The notes below the pieces were generated by a model. It did no database searches, was not told the DNA's origin, and saw nothing but the letters and a program-made list of their open reading frames with translations. Shown one piece after another: positions 35,962 through 46,506 of a DNA stretch of 64,000 bases. This DNA comes from Paenibacillus durus ATCC 35681 (lineage in GTDB: Bacteria > Bacillota > Bacilli > Paenibacillales > Paenibacillaceae), in assembly GCF_000993825.1 (NCBI RefSeq), contig NZ_CP011114.1, positions 4,216,001 to 4,280,000 of the forward strand, read 5' to 3'. Numbering within the stretch: the stretch's first letter is position 1; each line of letters begins with the position of its first letter. The translations under genes were made by a program, and so were the position numbers.

Positions 35962-37596
35962 ATGGCATATGAACCGATTTGGACCAAAGAACCGGACAAA
36001 CTGTCCAAATTTGAATTAGTCAAACTGGAAAAAGACGGGCTGGACATCATCCGCAGCATTATCGAAAAATACGCGCTGGAGGGCTATGATTCCATTCCCG
36101 CCGACGACCTGGACCTCTTCAAATGGGCGGGCGTATACCAGCAAAAACCGAAGAACGGTCATTTCATGATGCGCGTCCGCATTAACACCGGGGTTATGAC
36201 TTCCGCGCAGGCGCGGACTCTGGCCGATATTTCCCGGCTTTACGGTAGAAATCTTGTCGATATTACCACCCGTCAGGCGATTCAGTTCCACTGGCTGACC
36301 GTTGAGAATTTCCCGGATATTTTTAAGCGTCTGGAGGAAGTCGGCTTATACTCCTTCGAAGCCTGCGGCGACTGCCCGCGCACGATTGTCGGCAACCCGC
36401 TTGCCGGAATCGACAAGGACGAGCTGATGGATACGAAAGCCCTTGTCGACGAAGTGAATAACTTCTTCGTGCTGAATCGCGATTTCTCCAATCTTCCGCG
36501 CAAGCTGAAAATGTCGATCTCCGCGAATCCTTACAATAACGCGCATGCCGAGATCAATGATTTGGCATTCACGCCTGCGGTCAAGGAGATCAATGGCGAG
36601 GAGACGATCGGCTTCCATGTCATGGTTGGCGGCGGACTGTCTGCTAAGCCGCATCTGGCGCAGAAGCTGGATATCTTTGTCCGTCCGGATGAGGTGCTGA
36701 AGGTTGCGATTGGCGTTGCGACAATCTTCCGCGACAATGGATACCGCGAGAAAAGACACCACGCCCGGCTGAAATTCCTGGTGGCCGATTGGGGCGCGGA
36801 GAAATTCAAGGACAAGCTGCTCGAGCTGATCGGGGAGCTGCCTGCGCGCGGCGAGGACAAAACGGTTGGCTGGCAGGCCGCCTATTTCGACGGTGTGCAT
36901 CCGCAGCCGCAGCAGGGACTGAACTATGTCGGCCTTAACGTGCCTGTCGGACGGATGAACGCAGACGAGCTTACACAGTTGGCCGATCTCGCAGACACTT
37001 ACGGCGACGGCACCATCCGCACGACGATGTCGCAGAACGCCATCCTTAGCGGCGTGCCGAACGATAAAGTCGAAGAGCTGCTGGCAGCGCCTGTGCTTCA
37101 GCGCCTGTCAGCTGCGCCGAAGCCTTTTATCAGCCGCACCGTCGCCTGCACCGGCAACGAGTTCTGCAGCCTGGCTCTTGTAGAGACGAAAAAGCGCGCT
37201 GTCGCCATTGCCGAGTACCTGGACGAACACCTGGACCTTGGCGAGAAGGTCCGCCTCCATCTTATCGGCTGCCCGAATGCCTGCGGACAGAAACAGATTG
37301 GAGATATCGGACTTCAGGGGGCTTTGGTAAAGACCCCCGAAGGCATGGCCGAAGCTTACGACATTGCTGTCGGCGGTACGCTTGGCGGCGGAGCGCAGGG
37401 TCCGGCCGCGAAGTTCGCGCAGCCGCTCAAGGGACGCGTCCAAGCGGACGAAGTCGCAGGCGTGCTTGAACAGCTTCTGCTGTTCTACAAGAACGAACGC
37501 GCCGCAGGCGAGAGCTTCCATGCCTTTACCGAACGCGTCGGCGTGCCGGCCATTCAGGACAAGCTGAACTCCATTCTAGCTACGGTTGCCTCGTGA
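35962..37596 (+). CDS. Siroheme/4Fe-4S nitrite or sulfite reductase (ferredoxin type)
   Basis: A 544-residue enzyme that reduces nitrite to ammonia or sulfite to sulfide by six electrons, with ferredoxin as likely donor. It has the twofold ferrodoxin-like repeat of the family: GVYQQKPKNGHFMMRVRI at the start, RQAIQFHWL near 108, GNPLAG, then the cluster and siroheme ligands CTGNEFC and CPNACGQ near residues 396-445, followed by GDIGLQG. Four cysteines in the C-x5-C ... C-x3-C arrangement are all present. Which substrate it prefers cannot be settled from this sequence; the NirA-like length slightly favours nitrite, while assimilatory sulfite use is also common in Paenibacillus. AAGGAGG precedes the ATG. 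Confidence 0.88.
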   Translation: MAYEPIWTKEPDKLSKFELVKLEKDGLDIIRSIIEKYALEGYDSIPADDLDLFKWAGVYQQKPKNGHFMMRVRINTGVMTSAQARTLADISRLYGRNLVDITTRQAIQFHWLTVENFPDIFKRLEEVGLYSFEACGDCPRTIVGNPLAGIDKDELMDTKALVDEVNNFFVLNRDFSNLPRKLKMSISANPYNNAHAEINDLAFTPAVKEINGEETIGFHVMVGGGLSAKPHLAQKLDIFVRPDEVLKVAIGVATIFRDNGYREKRHHARLKFLVADWGAEKFKDKLLELIGELPARGEDKTVGWQAAYFDGVHPQPQQGLNYVGLNVPVGRMNADELTQLADLADTYGDGTIRTTMSQNAILSGVPNDKVEELLAAPVLQRLSAAPKPFISRTVACTGNEFCSLALVETKKRAVAIAEYLDEHLDLGEKVRLHLIGCPNACGQKQIGDIGLQGALVKTPEGMAEAYDIAVGGTLGGGAQGPAAKFAQPLKGRVQADEVAGVLEQLLLFYKNERAAGESFHAFTERVGVPAIQDKLNSILATVAS

Positions 37597-37627
37597 TTTT
37601 GAGGCTGGAATAACGGAGTTGCGTTCA

Positions 37628-37730
37628 GAAATATTGTAAGTGCATAACGAAATACTGTAGCGTGACGAAATACTGTAAGTGCGTACTGGAAATACTGTAA
37701 GTGACGTACTGGAAAACTGTAATTGCGCAC
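37628..37730. repeat. Imperfect 18-23 bp tandem repeat, five copies
   Basis: Five units start at 37628, 37649, 37667, 37689 and 37712, each opening GAAAT(A)CTGTAAGTG-like. The units differ by small insertions. The array fills the gap between the reductase stop and its terminator. Confidence 0.75.
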
Positions 37731-37736
37731 GAGATA

Positions 37737-37763
37737 GGCCGCGGCAGAAGCCGCGGCCCTTTT
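37737..37763 (+). terminator. Terminator after the reductase gene
   Basis: GGCCGCGGC and GCCGCGGCC pair around AGAA, then CTTTT. It is a strong stem with a short T-run on the plus strand. Confidence 0.8.
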
Positions 37764-37793
37764 GCATATCTTTATATAAAAAAGACACTCACC

Positions 37794-40667
37794 TTATTGT
37801 GCTTCCGAGATCTGAAGCATCTGCGCCTCCGTCCGCGCCGTATCCCGAAGCAGAATCGGCTTCAGGTATTTGCCCGTGTACGATTCAGACACCTGGATAA
37901 TCTGTTCCGGCGTACCTTCCGCGATTACCGTTCCGCCGCCGCTGCCGCCTTCCGGTCCCATGTCGATAATATAGTCGGCCGTCTTGATTACGTCCAGGTT
38001 ATGCTCGATAACGAGCACCGATTCGCCCGATTCAACCAAGCGGTGCAGCACTTCCAGCAAGCGGCTGATATCGTCCACATGCAGGCCTGTAGTCGGCTCG
38101 TCCAGTATATACAGCGTCTTGCCCGTACTCCGGCGGTACAGCTCCGACGCCAACTTCACACGCTGCGCTTCCCCGCCGGAAAGGGTCGTTCCCGGTTGAC
38201 CCAGCTTGATATAGCCTAGACCGACATCGAGCAAAGTTTGCAGCTTGCGGTGAATTTTCGGTATGTTCTGGAAGAATTCCGTTCCGTCCTCCACCGTCAT
38301 CCCCAGCACATCGGCGATGTTCTTCCCTTTGTATTTCACTTCCAGCGTCTCGCGGTTGTAACGTTTGCCCTTGCAGACCTCGCACGGAACGTAGACATCC
38401 GGCAGAAAGTGCATTTCAATCTTGATAATGCCGTCGCCCCGGCATGCTTCGCAGCGTCCGCCCTTGACATTGAAGCTGAAACGGCCTTTTTGAAAGCCTC
38501 TTACCTTCGCTTCATTCGTCTTGGAGAACAGGTCGCGAATGTCGTCGAACACGCCCGTATAGGTTGCCGGATTGGACCGCGGCGTGCGTCCGATCGGCGA
38601 CTGGTCGATATCGATAACTTTGTCCAAATGCGCAAGGCCGCGTATTTCTTTATGCTGCCCCGGGCGCACCTTAGCCGCTTTGTTCAGCTCTTTGGCCAGA
38701 CTCTTGTAGAGAATTTCGTTGACAAGCGATGACTTGCCGGAGCCGGATACGCCGGTTACCGCCGTAAAGACGCCGAGCGGAATTTTGACGTTCACGTTCT
38801 TGAGGTTATTTTCCTTGGCCCCCCGGATTTCCAGCCAGCGTCCGTCGCTCTCGCGCCGATCAGAGGTGACCGGAATGAATTTGCGTCCGCTGAGGTATTC
38901 GCCGGTCAGCGAGTTGGGGTCATTCATGATTTCCTGCGGCGTTCCCTGGGCCATAACTTTGCCGCCATGAATGCCCGCTCCAGGACCGATGTCGATAATA
39001 TAATCCGACGCCAGCATCGTATCTTCGTCATGCTCGACAACGATCAGGGTGTTGCCGAGATCGCGCATATGCGCAAGCGTCGAAATAAGCCGGTCATTGT
39101 CACGCTGGTGCAGGCCGATGCTGGGCTCATCCAGAATGTACAGTACGCCCATTAAGCTGGAACCGATCTGCGTCGCCAGCCGGATGCGCTGGGCCTCCCC
39201 GCCGGACAGCGTGCCTGCCGAACGGCTGAGCGTCAAATATTCGAGACCGACATTGACGAGAAACCCGAGGCGGCTGCTAATCTCCTTTAGAATCAGATTG
39301 GCGATAGCCTGTTCTTTCTCACTTAAGGCAAGGTCGCTGAAAAAGCGTTGGCTGTCCCCGATCGACAGATCGGTTACTTCGGCAACGTTCTTTTCGCCTA
39401 CGGTTACAGCGAGGATTTCACGTTTCAGCCGTTTGCCCTTGCATACGGGGCATGGCTTGGCACTCATGAAGCCTTCTATAAACTCGCGGATGCCATCAGA
39501 AGCCGTCTCACGATAACGGCGCTCGAGGTTCGGAATAATACCTTCGAAAGGGACCATCGCTTCCTTCCGCTGCCCAAAATCATTCTCGTAGCGGAAATGG
39601 ATTTTCTCGCTTCCCGTACCGTGAAGCAGCTTGTTCATTTGCTCCGGCGTCAGTTCACTTACAGGCACATTCTCGGGAATGTGAAAGTGCTGGCATACCG
39701 ATTTCAGAAACTGCGGGTAATAGTTGGATGTGCTGCCCGTCCAGGCCAAAAAAGCGCCGTCTTCGATGGACTTCCCGGCATCCGGGATGAGCAAATCGGG
39801 ATCGACCACCATTTGCGCCCCAAGCCCGTCGCATTCCGGGCACGCGCCAAATGGGCTGTTAAAGGAGAACATGCGCGGCGCCAGCTCTTCCATGCTGAAG
39901 CCGCATATGGGACAGGCGAAGCTGGAGCTGAACAGCAGTTCCTCCTGGCCGATGATATCGACGAGAATTTTGCCTCCGGACAGCTTCAGAGCCGTCTCGA
40001 TGGAATCCGTTAGCCGCGACTCCACATCTTCTTTGATGACGATCCGGTCGACCACGACTTCAATCGTGTGCTTCTTGTTCTTCTCGAGCTCAATGTCCTC
40101 GGATAAATCACGCAGCTCACCGTCGACTCGCACACGCACGAAGCCCTGCTTCGAAATTTCCGCAAACAGGCTCTTATGCTCGCCTTTGCGGCCTGTTATA
40201 ACCGGCGCGAGAATCTGCAGTCTCGTCTTCTCCGGGTACTGCATAATCCGGTCGACCATCTGCTCGACTGTCTGCGAGGTAATCTCAATGCCGTGGTCCG
40301 GGCAATGGGGATGTCCGACCCGCGCGAACAGCAGGCGCAGATAGTCATAAATCTCCGTCACCGTTCCTACGGTGGAACGCGGATTGCGGCTTGTCGTCTT
40401 CTGGTCGATGGAGATGGCCGGGGACAAGCCGTCGATGGAATCGACATCCGGCTTCTCCATTTGGCCGAGGAACTGCCGGGCGTAAGCCGACAGCGACTCC
40501 ACATACCGCCGCTGTCCTTCGGCATAAATGGTGTCGAAAGCCAGCGATGACTTGCCGGAGCCGCTTAGCCCCGTCAGGACGACGAACCGGTCGCGCGGTA
40601 TCGTCACGTCGATATTTTTGAGATTATGCGCCCTTGCGCCTTTGATTACTATGTTTTCGTTCGCCAA
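37794..40667 (-). CDS. uvrA: Excinuclease ABC subunit A
   Basis: UvrA is the damage-sensing ATPase of nucleotide excision repair and works as a dimer with UvrB. The 957-residue protein has two ABC ATPase halves. Both Walker A motifs (GLSGSGKSS near residue 32 and GVSGSGKSS near 641) and both signature motifs ([24 protein letters not shown]) are present. The zinc fingers CPICG...CPECDG and CEACRGDGI...CEVCKGKRY are intact, as is the late [11 protein letters not shown]alker B. GGAGATGT lies before the ATG. It follows uvrB on the minus strand, but an unusually long 596-base gap with a tandem repeat lies between them. Confidence 0.97.
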   Translation of the reverse strand: MANENIVIKGARAHNLKNIDVTIPRDRFVVLTGLSGSGKSSLAFDTIYAEGQRRYVESLSAYARQFLGQMEKPDVDSIDGLSPAISIDQKTTSRNPRSTVGTVTEIYDYLRLLFARVGHPHCPDHGIEITSQTVEQMVDRIMQYPEKTRLQILAPVITGRKGEHKSLFAEISKQGFVRVRVDGELRDLSEDIELEKNKKHTIEVVVDRIVIKEDVESRLTDSIETALKLSGGKILVDIIGQEELLFSSSFACPICGFSMEELAPRMFSFNSPFGACPECDGLGAQMVVDPDLLIPDAGKSIEDGAFLAWTGSTSNYYPQFLKSVCQHFHIPENVPVSELTPEQMNKLLHGTGSEKIHFRYENDFGQRKEAMVPFEGIIPNLERRYRETASDGIREFIEGFMSAKPCPVCKGKRLKREILAVTVGEKNVAEVTDLSIGDSQRFFSDLALSEKEQAIANLILKEISSRLGFLVNVGLEYLTLSRSAGTLSGGEAQRIRLATQIGSSLMGVLYILDEPSIGLHQRDNDRLISTLAHMRDLGNTLIVVEHDEDTMLASDYIIDIGPGAGIHGGKVMAQGTPQEIMNDPNSLTGEYLSGRKFIPVTSDRRESDGRWLEIRGAKENNLKNVNVKIPLGVFTAVTGVSGSGKSSLVNEILYKSLAKELNKAAKVRPGQHKEIRGLAHLDKVIDIDQSPIGRTPRSNPATYTGVFDDIRDLFSKTNEAKVRGFQKGRFSFNVKGGRCEACRGDGIIKIEMHFLPDVYVPCEVCKGKRYNRETLEVKYKGKNIADVLGMTVEDGTEFFQNIPKIHRKLQTLLDVGLGYIKLGQPGTTLSGGEAQRVKLASELYRRSTGKTLYILDEPTTGLHVDDISRLLEVLHRLVESGESVLVIEHNLDVIKTADYIIDMGPEGGSGGGTVIAEGTPEQIIQVSESYTGKYLKPILLRDTARTEAQMLQISEAQ

Positions 40668-40872
40668 CGGTACATCTCCTCCAAGGTTATTTCGGTTCGC
40701 CCTCCCAAACCCTCCCAGTGGGAGGGCCCCAAGGGCTGCGCCCTCTGGACACCCGCAATTTTTGGCGGAGTGAGGGGCGGGGGGCTGTGTTTAGTTGCCT
40801 GCGTGCGGTGAGCCGCTTATCCCTGCGGGACCACTCGAACGTTTGCGCTCGCGAGGGTGGGCGCTTGAGTGC

Positions 40873-41172
40873 GGCTGCCTGCTAGGAGCGCTCTCCCTGC
40901 GGGATTCGCTTTACGTTTGCGCGGTGCTCTCACTGCCACTGCCTGCTAGGAGCGCTCTCCCTGCGGGATTCGCTTTACGGTTGCGCGGTGCTCTCACTGC
41001 CACTACCTGCTCGGAACGCTCTCCCTGTGGGATTCGCTTTACGTTTGCGCGGTGCTCTCACTGCCACTGCCTGCTTGGAGCGCTCTCCCTGCGGGATTCG
41101 CTTTACGTTTGCGCGGTGCTCTCACTGCCATTGCCTGCTTAGAGCGGCCTCCCTGCGGGATTCGCTTCAGCC
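40873..41172. repeat. 64-bp tandem repeat array between uvrB and uvrA
   Basis: Five copies follow with an exact 64-base period. The landmark GGGATTCGCTT starts at 40901, 40965, 41029, 41093 and 41157. Units contain CCCTGCGGG and GAGCGCTC inverted segments and are GC-rich. A degenerate sixth unit lies at about 40819-40870. The rest of the 40668-41263 gap has no credible gene; plus-strand open frames here are an effect of the repeat and shift frame each unit. Confidence 0.88.
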
Positions 41173-41263
41173 AGGCTACTGGCAAAAAGCACGAAGAACG
41201 GCCTAAGGACAGCGCCGTTCACACTCGTTCAATTCTATCGTGATGCTTTCACTCAAGGCTCGG

Positions 41264-43255
41264 TTACTCAGCCCGCAGCTCCAGCAGGGCGTCGCGCAGC
41301 TCTGCGGCGCGTTCGAACTGGAGATTCTTCGCGGCTTCCTTCATTTCGGCCTCAAGCCGCTGCATCAGGCTCTGACGTTCTTTCTTGCTCATCTTGCCAG
41401 CCGCGCCGGTTAAGTAATCGGCTTTCGATTCGGCTACCTTCGTCGCCTCGATGACGTCTCGCACTTTCTTGCGGATCGTCTGCGGTGTAATGCCGTGCTG
41501 CTCATTGTAGGCGATCTGGATGGACCGGCGCCGCTGGGTCTCGGTAATCGCCTTATCCATAGACTCGGTAATGTTGTCTCCGTACATAATTACCTTGCCC
41601 TCCGAATTGCGGGCGGCGCGGCCGATCGTCTGGATCAGCGAACGCTCGGAACGGAGGAAGCCTTCCTTATCGGCATCGAGTATCGAGACCAGCGATACTT
41701 CCGGCAAATCCAGCCCTTCTCTTAACAAGTTAATACCCACGAGCACGTGAAACGTACCGAGACGCAGATCGCGCAGGATCGCTATCCGCTCCAGCGTCTT
41801 GATGTCCGAATGCAGGTAGCGCACCTTAATGCCGATTTCCTTAAGATAGTCGGTAAGATCCTCCGCCATCTTCTTCGTCAGCGTCGTAACCAGCACACGC
41901 TCGTCGCGGTCGATCCGCTCGCGGATTTCGCCGATCAAATCGTCGATCTGCCCTTCCGTCGGACGCACTTCGATGATGGGGTCCAGCAGGCCGGTCGGCC
42001 GGATAATCTGTTCCACCATTTCATTGCAGTGCTCCAGCTCATAGGGTCCGGGTGTAGCGGAGACATAAACGATCTGCTTGACCTTATCCTCGAACTCCTC
42101 GAACCTTAGCGGCCGGTTGTCCAGGGCGGACGGCAGGCGGAAGCCGTGCTCTACAAGCACGGTCTTGCGCGCCTGGTCACCGTTATACATCGCCCGAATT
42201 TGCGGAAGCGTCACATGCGACTCATCAATAACAATCAGCATATCGTCCGGGAAATAATCCAGCAGCGTGTAGGGAGTGGCACCGCGCTCGCGGAAGGTCA
42301 GAGGTCCGGAGTAGTTCTCGATGCCGGAGCAGAAGCCGACTTCCTTCATCATCTCAATGTCGTACCGCGTCCGCTGCTCCAGCCGCTGGGCTTCCAGCAG
42401 CTTGCCGGCGTCACGCAAGACGGCCAGACGTTCTTCCAGTTCCCGCTCGATGTTGACCAGAGCAACGCGCATCGTCTCTTCCTGCGTAACAAAGTGGGAA
42501 GCCGGAAAAATGGCGACATGCTCCCGCTCCCCGATCAGTTCCCCGGTCAGCACGTCGATCTCGGTAATCCGCTCGATTTCGTCGCCGAACAGTTCGACGC
42601 GAATGGCATGCTCGGCTTGCGAAGCGGGGAAGATCTCGATCACATCGCCGCGCACGCGGAACGTTCCCCGTACGAAATTGATGTCGTTGCGCTGATACTG
42701 GATATCTACCAGCCGGCTTAAAATTTGGTTCCGGGGCTTCTCCATCCCCACCCGCAGCGATAACAGCAGGCTGCCGTATTCCTGCGGTGAACCGAGGCCA
42801 TAAATGCAGGATACGCTCGCAACGATAATGACATCCCTTCGTTCGAAAAGTGAGCTCGTCGCGGAGTGGCGGAGCTTATCAATTTCCTCGTTGATGCTGG
42901 AATCCTTCTCAATATAAGTATCCGAGGAAGGGATGTAAGCCTCCGGCTGGTAGTAGTCGTAATAACTCACGAAATAATCGACCGAGTTATGCGGAAAAAA
43001 ATCCTTGAATTCGCTCGCCAACTGAGCGGCCAGCGTCTTATTATGCGCGATCACCAGCGTCGGCCGGTTCACCTTGGCGATCATCTGCGCTATGGTAAAC
43101 GTCTTGCCCGTGCCCGTCGCTCCCAGCAGCGTCTGATGCTTCTTGCCCTGCCGCAAACCTTCCACCAATTCTCCGATGGCGCGGGGCTGATCGCCCTGGG
43201 GTGAGTACTCGGACTCCAGTTCGAAGGTCTTCGTACTGACGACAATATCATTCAT
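41264..43255 (-). CDS. uvrB: Excinuclease ABC subunit B
   Basis: UvrB is the damage-verifying helicase-like subunit of nucleotide excision repair; it receives DNA from UvrA and recruits UvrC. The 663-residue protein has the N-terminal [17 protein letters not shown], Walker A ([10 protein letters not shown]), the beta-hairpin ([21 protein letters not shown] region), DESH motif II and helicase motifs V/VI ([26 protein letters not shown]). The C-terminal UVR domain ([24 protein letters not shown]) is complete. GGGGAGGCGG precedes the ATG. A LexA-like box lies about 100 bases upstream, consistent with damage induction. Confidence 0.97.
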   Translation of the reverse strand: MNDIVVSTKTFELESEYSPQGDQPRAIGELVEGLRQGKKHQTLLGATGTGKTFTIAQMIAKVNRPTLVIAHNKTLAAQLASEFKDFFPHNSVDYFVSYYDYYQPEAYIPSSDTYIEKDSSINEEIDKLRHSATSSLFERRDVIIVASVSCIYGLGSPQEYGSLLLSLRVGMEKPRNQILSRLVDIQYQRNDINFVRGTFRVRGDVIEIFPASQAEHAIRVELFGDEIERITEIDVLTGELIGEREHVAIFPASHFVTQEETMRVALVNIERELEERLAVLRDAGKLLEAQRLEQRTRYDIEMMKEVGFCSGIENYSGPLTFRERGATPYTLLDYFPDDMLIVIDESHVTLPQIRAMYNGDQARKTVLVEHGFRLPSALDNRPLRFEEFEDKVKQIVYVSATPGPYELEHCNEMVEQIIRPTGLLDPIIEVRPTEGQIDDLIGEIRERIDRDERVLVTTLTKKMAEDLTDYLKEIGIKVRYLHSDIKTLERIAILRDLRLGTFHVLVGINLLREGLDLPEVSLVSILDADKEGFLRSERSLIQTIGRAARNSEGKVIMYGDNITESMDKAITETQRRRSIQIAYNEQHGITPQTIRKKVRDVIEATKVAESKADYLTGAAGKMSKKERQSLMQRLEAEMKEAAKNLQFERAAELRDALLELRAE

Positions 43256-43300
43256 TTGCCCGCCTCCCCATTAATCATTTAAAATATATTAATATATTAT

Positions 43301-43327
43301 CAAAATTGTTGGCTTAAATGCCGATCT
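43301..43327 (+). promoter_or_regulatory. motA: Sigma-D-like (flagellar) promoter for motAB
   Basis: CAAA (43301-43304), 15 bases, then GCCGATCT (43320-43327) fits the sigma-D consensus TAAA-N15-GCCGATAT with two mismatches. It stands about 107 bases before motA. Confidence 0.55.
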
Positions 43328-43356
43328 TCATACTAGAGTGAAAAAATGGAATATAA

Positions 43357-43368
43357 GAATACTTGTTC
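43357..43368. promoter_or_regulatory. LexA-like box upstream of uvrB
   Basis: GAATACTTGTTC matches the Bacillus LexA (DinR) site GAAC-N4-GTTC in 7 of 8 positions and extends to GTTCC. It lies about 100 bases before uvrB, in the region shared with motA. Confidence 0.45.
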
Positions 43369-43434
43369 CCATCCATTATACATGGCCTAGCGCATTCATG
43401 CAAACTTAAATATATAAATTAAGGAGTATAACAA

Positions 43435-44214
43435 ATGGATATCACCTCGATAATCGGCATCCTTGCCGGAGCCGCCGCCCTGATCGGCGGATTTTTCTGG
43501 GAAGGCGGCGGCGTATCCGGTCTTCTGCAATGGAATGCCGCCCTCATTGTATTCGGGGGCACTGCTGCCGCTGTTCTAATAAGCTTTCCCGCCCGCACGC
43601 TGCGGTCCGTCGGGACAGGGCTTAGGATAGCCTTTGGACGGAGCGACGATAACCTCGAAGAGAAGGTAGAAGAATTCGTCGAGATGGCGGCCTTCTCCCG
43701 CCGAAACGGCGTTCTGGCATTAGAGCCCCGGGTGGAGACGCTTCCCGATCCCTTTACCCGCGAAGGCCTGCAGCTTATTGTCGACGGCACGGACCCTGAA
43801 CAGGTGCGTCAAATTCTGGAGCTGGAGATGGACGCGGCGGAGCTTAAAACTGAAGGCTATGCGAAAGTGTTCGAGGCCGCCGGCGGCTACGCGCCCACCA
43901 TGGGCATTATCGGAACCGTCCTCGGTCTCATCCGCGTGCTCGGCCACCTGACCGATCCATCCCAGCTCGGGCCTTCAATCGCCGTTGCTTTCACAGCGAC
44001 ACTGTACGGGGTCGCCAGCGCCAATCTGCTCCTCTTGCCCATCGCCTCCAAGATTAAATCACGCAGCCAGCTCCGGCTGCACGGCATGGAGATGCTGCTT
44101 GTAGGCATTCTGGCTGTACAGAATGGCGACCATCCGCAAATGGTACGCAAGAAGCTGGCCTCATTCCTCCAAAGCGAAGCGGAAGGGATCGCCTCAGCCG
44201 GGGTCCGGACATGA
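43435..44214 (+). CDS. motA: Flagellar motor stator protein MotA (or MotP)
   Basis: MotA forms the ion channel of the flagellar stator with MotB. The 259-residue protein has four membrane helices (about residues 3-20, 30-50, 145-168 and 177-200). A cytoplasmic loop between the second and third carries the charged residues that push FliG. The conserved GGYAPTMGIIGTVLGLI and ATLYGVASANLLLLPIA helices are clear. Whether it uses protons or sodium (MotP) cannot be read with certainty. AAGGAG precedes the ATG. The stop overlaps motB by four bases (ATGA). A sigma-D-like promoter lies upstream. Confidence 0.9.
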   Translation: MDITSIIGILAGAAALIGGFFWEGGGVSGLLQWNAALIVFGGTAAAVLISFPARTLRSVGTGLRIAFGRSDDNLEEKVEEFVEMAAFSRRNGVLALEPRVETLPDPFTREGLQLIVDGTDPEQVRQILELEMDAAELKTEGYAKVFEAAGGYAPTMGIIGTVLGLIRVLGHLTDPSQLGPSIAVAFTATLYGVASANLLLLPIASKIKSRSQLRLHGMEMLLVGILAVQNGDHPQMVRKKLASFLQSEAEGIASAGVRT

Positions 44215-45056
44215 GGCAGCGGGGACGCCGGAATCGCCGCCCTGACGGGCGCGACAGCAGCAACCGCTGGATGATTACCTATGCCGATCTGATTACGCTG
44301 CTGCTTATCTTTTTTGTCGTTCTGTTTGCCATGAGCAGTCTCGATCAGGAGAAATATAGCGGCGTGATCTCTTCGCTGCAGCGCTCACTCCAGACCGGGA
44401 ACGGCGTGCTTGACGGCGGGAACGGAATAATGGACGGCGGAAAAGGCGAGCAAAATGCAGGCAGCACGGAGAACGGAGACGGTCAGAGCCGTGCAGACGG
44501 CCATTCTGCCGTTATTCCGTCAGCGACGCCGGATAGCGGAAAAACTGCCGAATCTCCCTCTCCCCGCGAGCTTGCCTTCCGCCAGCAGGAAGCGAAGCTG
44601 GCAGAGCTGATGAACGTAATTACGGAGTACGTGAAGGTCAATGATCTTGGCGGACAGATTTTTGTCGCGGACAAGCCTCAGGGCATCGCCATCACCCTCA
44701 GCGACCGCTTCCTGTTCGATGTCGGCAAGGCGGATCTCAAGCCCGCAGCACTTCCCGCGCTGCACCAGTTGTCCGGCCTGTTCCGCGGCATCGGGGCGAT
44801 GGTCAGCATCGAGGGCCATACGGACAACCAGCCGGTGCTCCCCTCCTCCCGGTATGTTGACAACTGGGAGCTTTCGGGAGCCCGCGCGCTGTCCGTTCTA
44901 CGTTTTTTTCTGGAAAAAGGGGGGTTAAAATCTAGCCAATTCCAGTATGCCGGCTACGCCGATACCCGCCCCGCAGCGGACAATGCAACAGAGAGCGGAC
45001 GGCAGAAGAACCGCCGGGTCGAGATCATCGTACTGCGGCAGCTGCAGGAGGAGTGA
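44211..45056 (+). CDS. motB: Flagellar motor stator protein MotB (or MotS)
   Basis: MotB anchors the stator to peptidoglycan and carries the ion-binding aspartate. The 281-residue protein has a basic N-terminus, one membrane helix (about 22-43) with the essential Asp near 26 (WMITYADLITLL), then a Gly/Ser-rich linker with repeated GNGVLDGGNGIMDGGKGE units. A C-terminal OmpA-like domain spans ~130-275 (DRFLFDVGKADLKPAALP, EGHTDNQPV, NWELSGARA, NRRVEI). The Gly-rich linker is longer and more repetitive than in Bacillus subtilis. A strong terminator follows. Confidence 0.92.
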   Translation: MRQRGRRNRRPDGRDSSNRWMITYADLITLLLIFFVVLFAMSSLDQEKYSGVISSLQRSLQTGNGVLDGGNGIMDGGKGEQNAGSTENGDGQSRADGHSAVIPSATPDSGKTAESPSPRELAFRQQEAKLAELMNVITEYVKVNDLGGQIFVADKPQGIAITLSDRFLFDVGKADLKPAALPALHQLSGLFRGIGAMVSIEGHTDNQPVLPSSRYVDNWELSGARALSVLRFFLEKGGLKSSQFQYAGYADTRPAADNATESGRQKNRRVEIIVLRQLQEE

Positions 45057-45101
45057 GTGCGGCCTCACGAATTTCATATACGCAATCATACGCCGCATAC
45101 G

Positions 45102-45148
45102 GCGGATTTTCGGACATTACGGCCTGGTCTTCCGAAAATCCGCTTTTT
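45102..45148 (+). terminator. Terminator after motB
   Basis: GCGGATTTTCGGA pairs exactly with TCCGAAAATCCGC, followed by TTTTT. Confidence 0.93.
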
Positions 45149-45282
45149 CGCATTGCCGTCCAGAGCCTTACTCGCCTGCCGGACTTGATGACCGGAATCT
45201 AATTCACTAGGGTAACATAAAGACCAAGCTTAACCGCATAGATGATCATTATCGGCTATTTCATAACGAAGGGGAGAGATCC

Positions 45283-46506
45283 ATGATGGGAACCCCATCC
45301 GTTTTTCCCGATTTCGCAGATCCTTCCTTTCTGAAGCGGCACATTCTGGACACGGTGCATTTCTATGCCCCCCGGTGTATCGACCTTCAGTACGGCGGTT
45401 ATATCAACTCCTTTCTGGACGATGGAACCATAAGCGATTACGAGACGAAACAATTGGTTGGAATGACGCGGTTCGTTTATATTTTCAGCGCGGCTTTACA
45501 GGTTGGCGGACCCGAGGAGTACCGCGGAGCTGTGGAGCACGGGCTGCATTTTCTGCGGGAGTATCATTGGAATCATGAGCACGGGGGTTACCATTGGACA
45601 CTAAAAGGGCGTACTCCGACCGATAAAAGAAAATTCGCCTATGGGCACGCTTTTGTCTTGCTGGCGGCCTCCACTGCATTCAAGGCGGGGCTTTCCTCGG
45701 CAGGACCGATGATCGGCAAAGTGTACGAGGTGCTGGAGAAGCTTTTTTGGAGTGAAAAAGACAGCCTGTACGCCGATGAAATCACCGCTGACCGGATGGA
45801 ACTGTCTCCCTATCGCGGACAGAACGCCAATATGCATTTATGCGAGGCAATGATGGCGGCTTACGAGGCTACCGGCGACAGACGCTATCTGGACCGTGCG
45901 AACACCCTGGCACACTCCGTCATGTTCAAGCTTCTCCCGCAATCGGGCGGACTGATCTGGGAGCACTACAATTCCGATTGGAAGATCGACTGGAATTACA
46001 ACAAGGACTTCACCAAGAGTGAATACCGGCCCTACGGGTATATCTTCGGCCACTCAATCGAGTGGGCCAAGCTGCTCCTGCTGCTGTACCGGCACAGTCC
46101 ACAGGAATGGCTTCTACGACAAGCGGAGCGCTTGTTTCAGGAATCGCTGCATAGAGGATTGGACCGGCGGCATGGGGGTATTTTCTTCGCAATGTCTCCT
46201 ATAGACGGACGAATTATCGACACGGATAAATCGTACTGGGTCATGGCGGAATCGCTCGGCGCTTCAGCAATGCTGGCCGCCTGTACGGGCCGGACGGAAT
46301 ACCGGAAATTTCACATGGACATGTTCGCTTACTGCTGGACTCATTTTGTAGATCATCGCTACGGGGGATGGTACCAGCTTTTGGATGCGTGCAACCGGAA
46401 ATACAGCAATATTAAGAGCCCGCCCCCGAAGGCCGACTATCATCCCATCACGAACTGCTTAACAGCGATCTCCGTATGGGAGAACATGGCTGGCAAGCCT
46501 GAATGA
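45283..46506 (+). CDS. AGE-family sugar epimerase/isomerase
   Basis: A 407-residue (alpha/alpha)6-barrel enzyme of the N-acylglucosamine 2-epimerase family, which epimerises or isomerises sugars at C2 (GlcNAc/ManNAc, cellobiose, or mannose/fructose). Visible family motifs include LQYGGYINSFLDDG, TRFVYIFSAAL, HGGYHWTL, KFAYGHAFVLLAAS, GQNANMHLCEAMMAAYEATG, HSIEWAKLLL, DKSYWVMAE and YGGWYQLLD. The two barrel histidines in YGHAF and NMHLCEA are in place. The closest function (YihS-like isomerase or cellobiose 2-epimerase) cannot be decided. GAAGGGGAGA precedes the ATG. No partner sugar genes flank it; the DNA after it is accessory. Confidence 0.85.
   Translation: MMGTPSVFPDFADPSFLKRHILDTVHFYAPRCIDLQYGGYINSFLDDGTISDYETKQLVGMTRFVYIFSAALQVGGPEEYRGAVEHGLHFLREYHWNHEHGGYHWTLKGRTPTDKRKFAYGHAFVLLAASTAFKAGLSSAGPMIGKVYEVLEKLFWSEKDSLYADEITADRMELSPYRGQNANMHLCEAMMAAYEATGDRRYLDRANTLAHSVMFKLLPQSGGLIWEHYNSDWKIDWNYNKDFTKSEYRPYGYIFGHSIEWAKLLLLLYRHSPQEWLLRQAERLFQESLHRGLDRRHGGIFFAMSPIDGRIIDTDKSYWVMAESLGASAMLAACTGRTEYRKFHMDMFAYCWTHFVDHRYGGWYQLLDACNRKYSNIKSPPPKADYHPITNCLTAISVWENMAGKPE

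Noticed and set aside
40873-41172. CRISPR array
   Set aside because: The units are directly abutting 64-base copies without unique spacers of constant length, and no cas genes are near.
40795-41243. Plus-strand repetitive open frames (LGALSLRDSLYV-like repeats)
   Set aside because: The 64-base period is not a multiple of three, so each unit changes frame and the same DNA gives all three frames. This is an effect of the repeat, not a protein.
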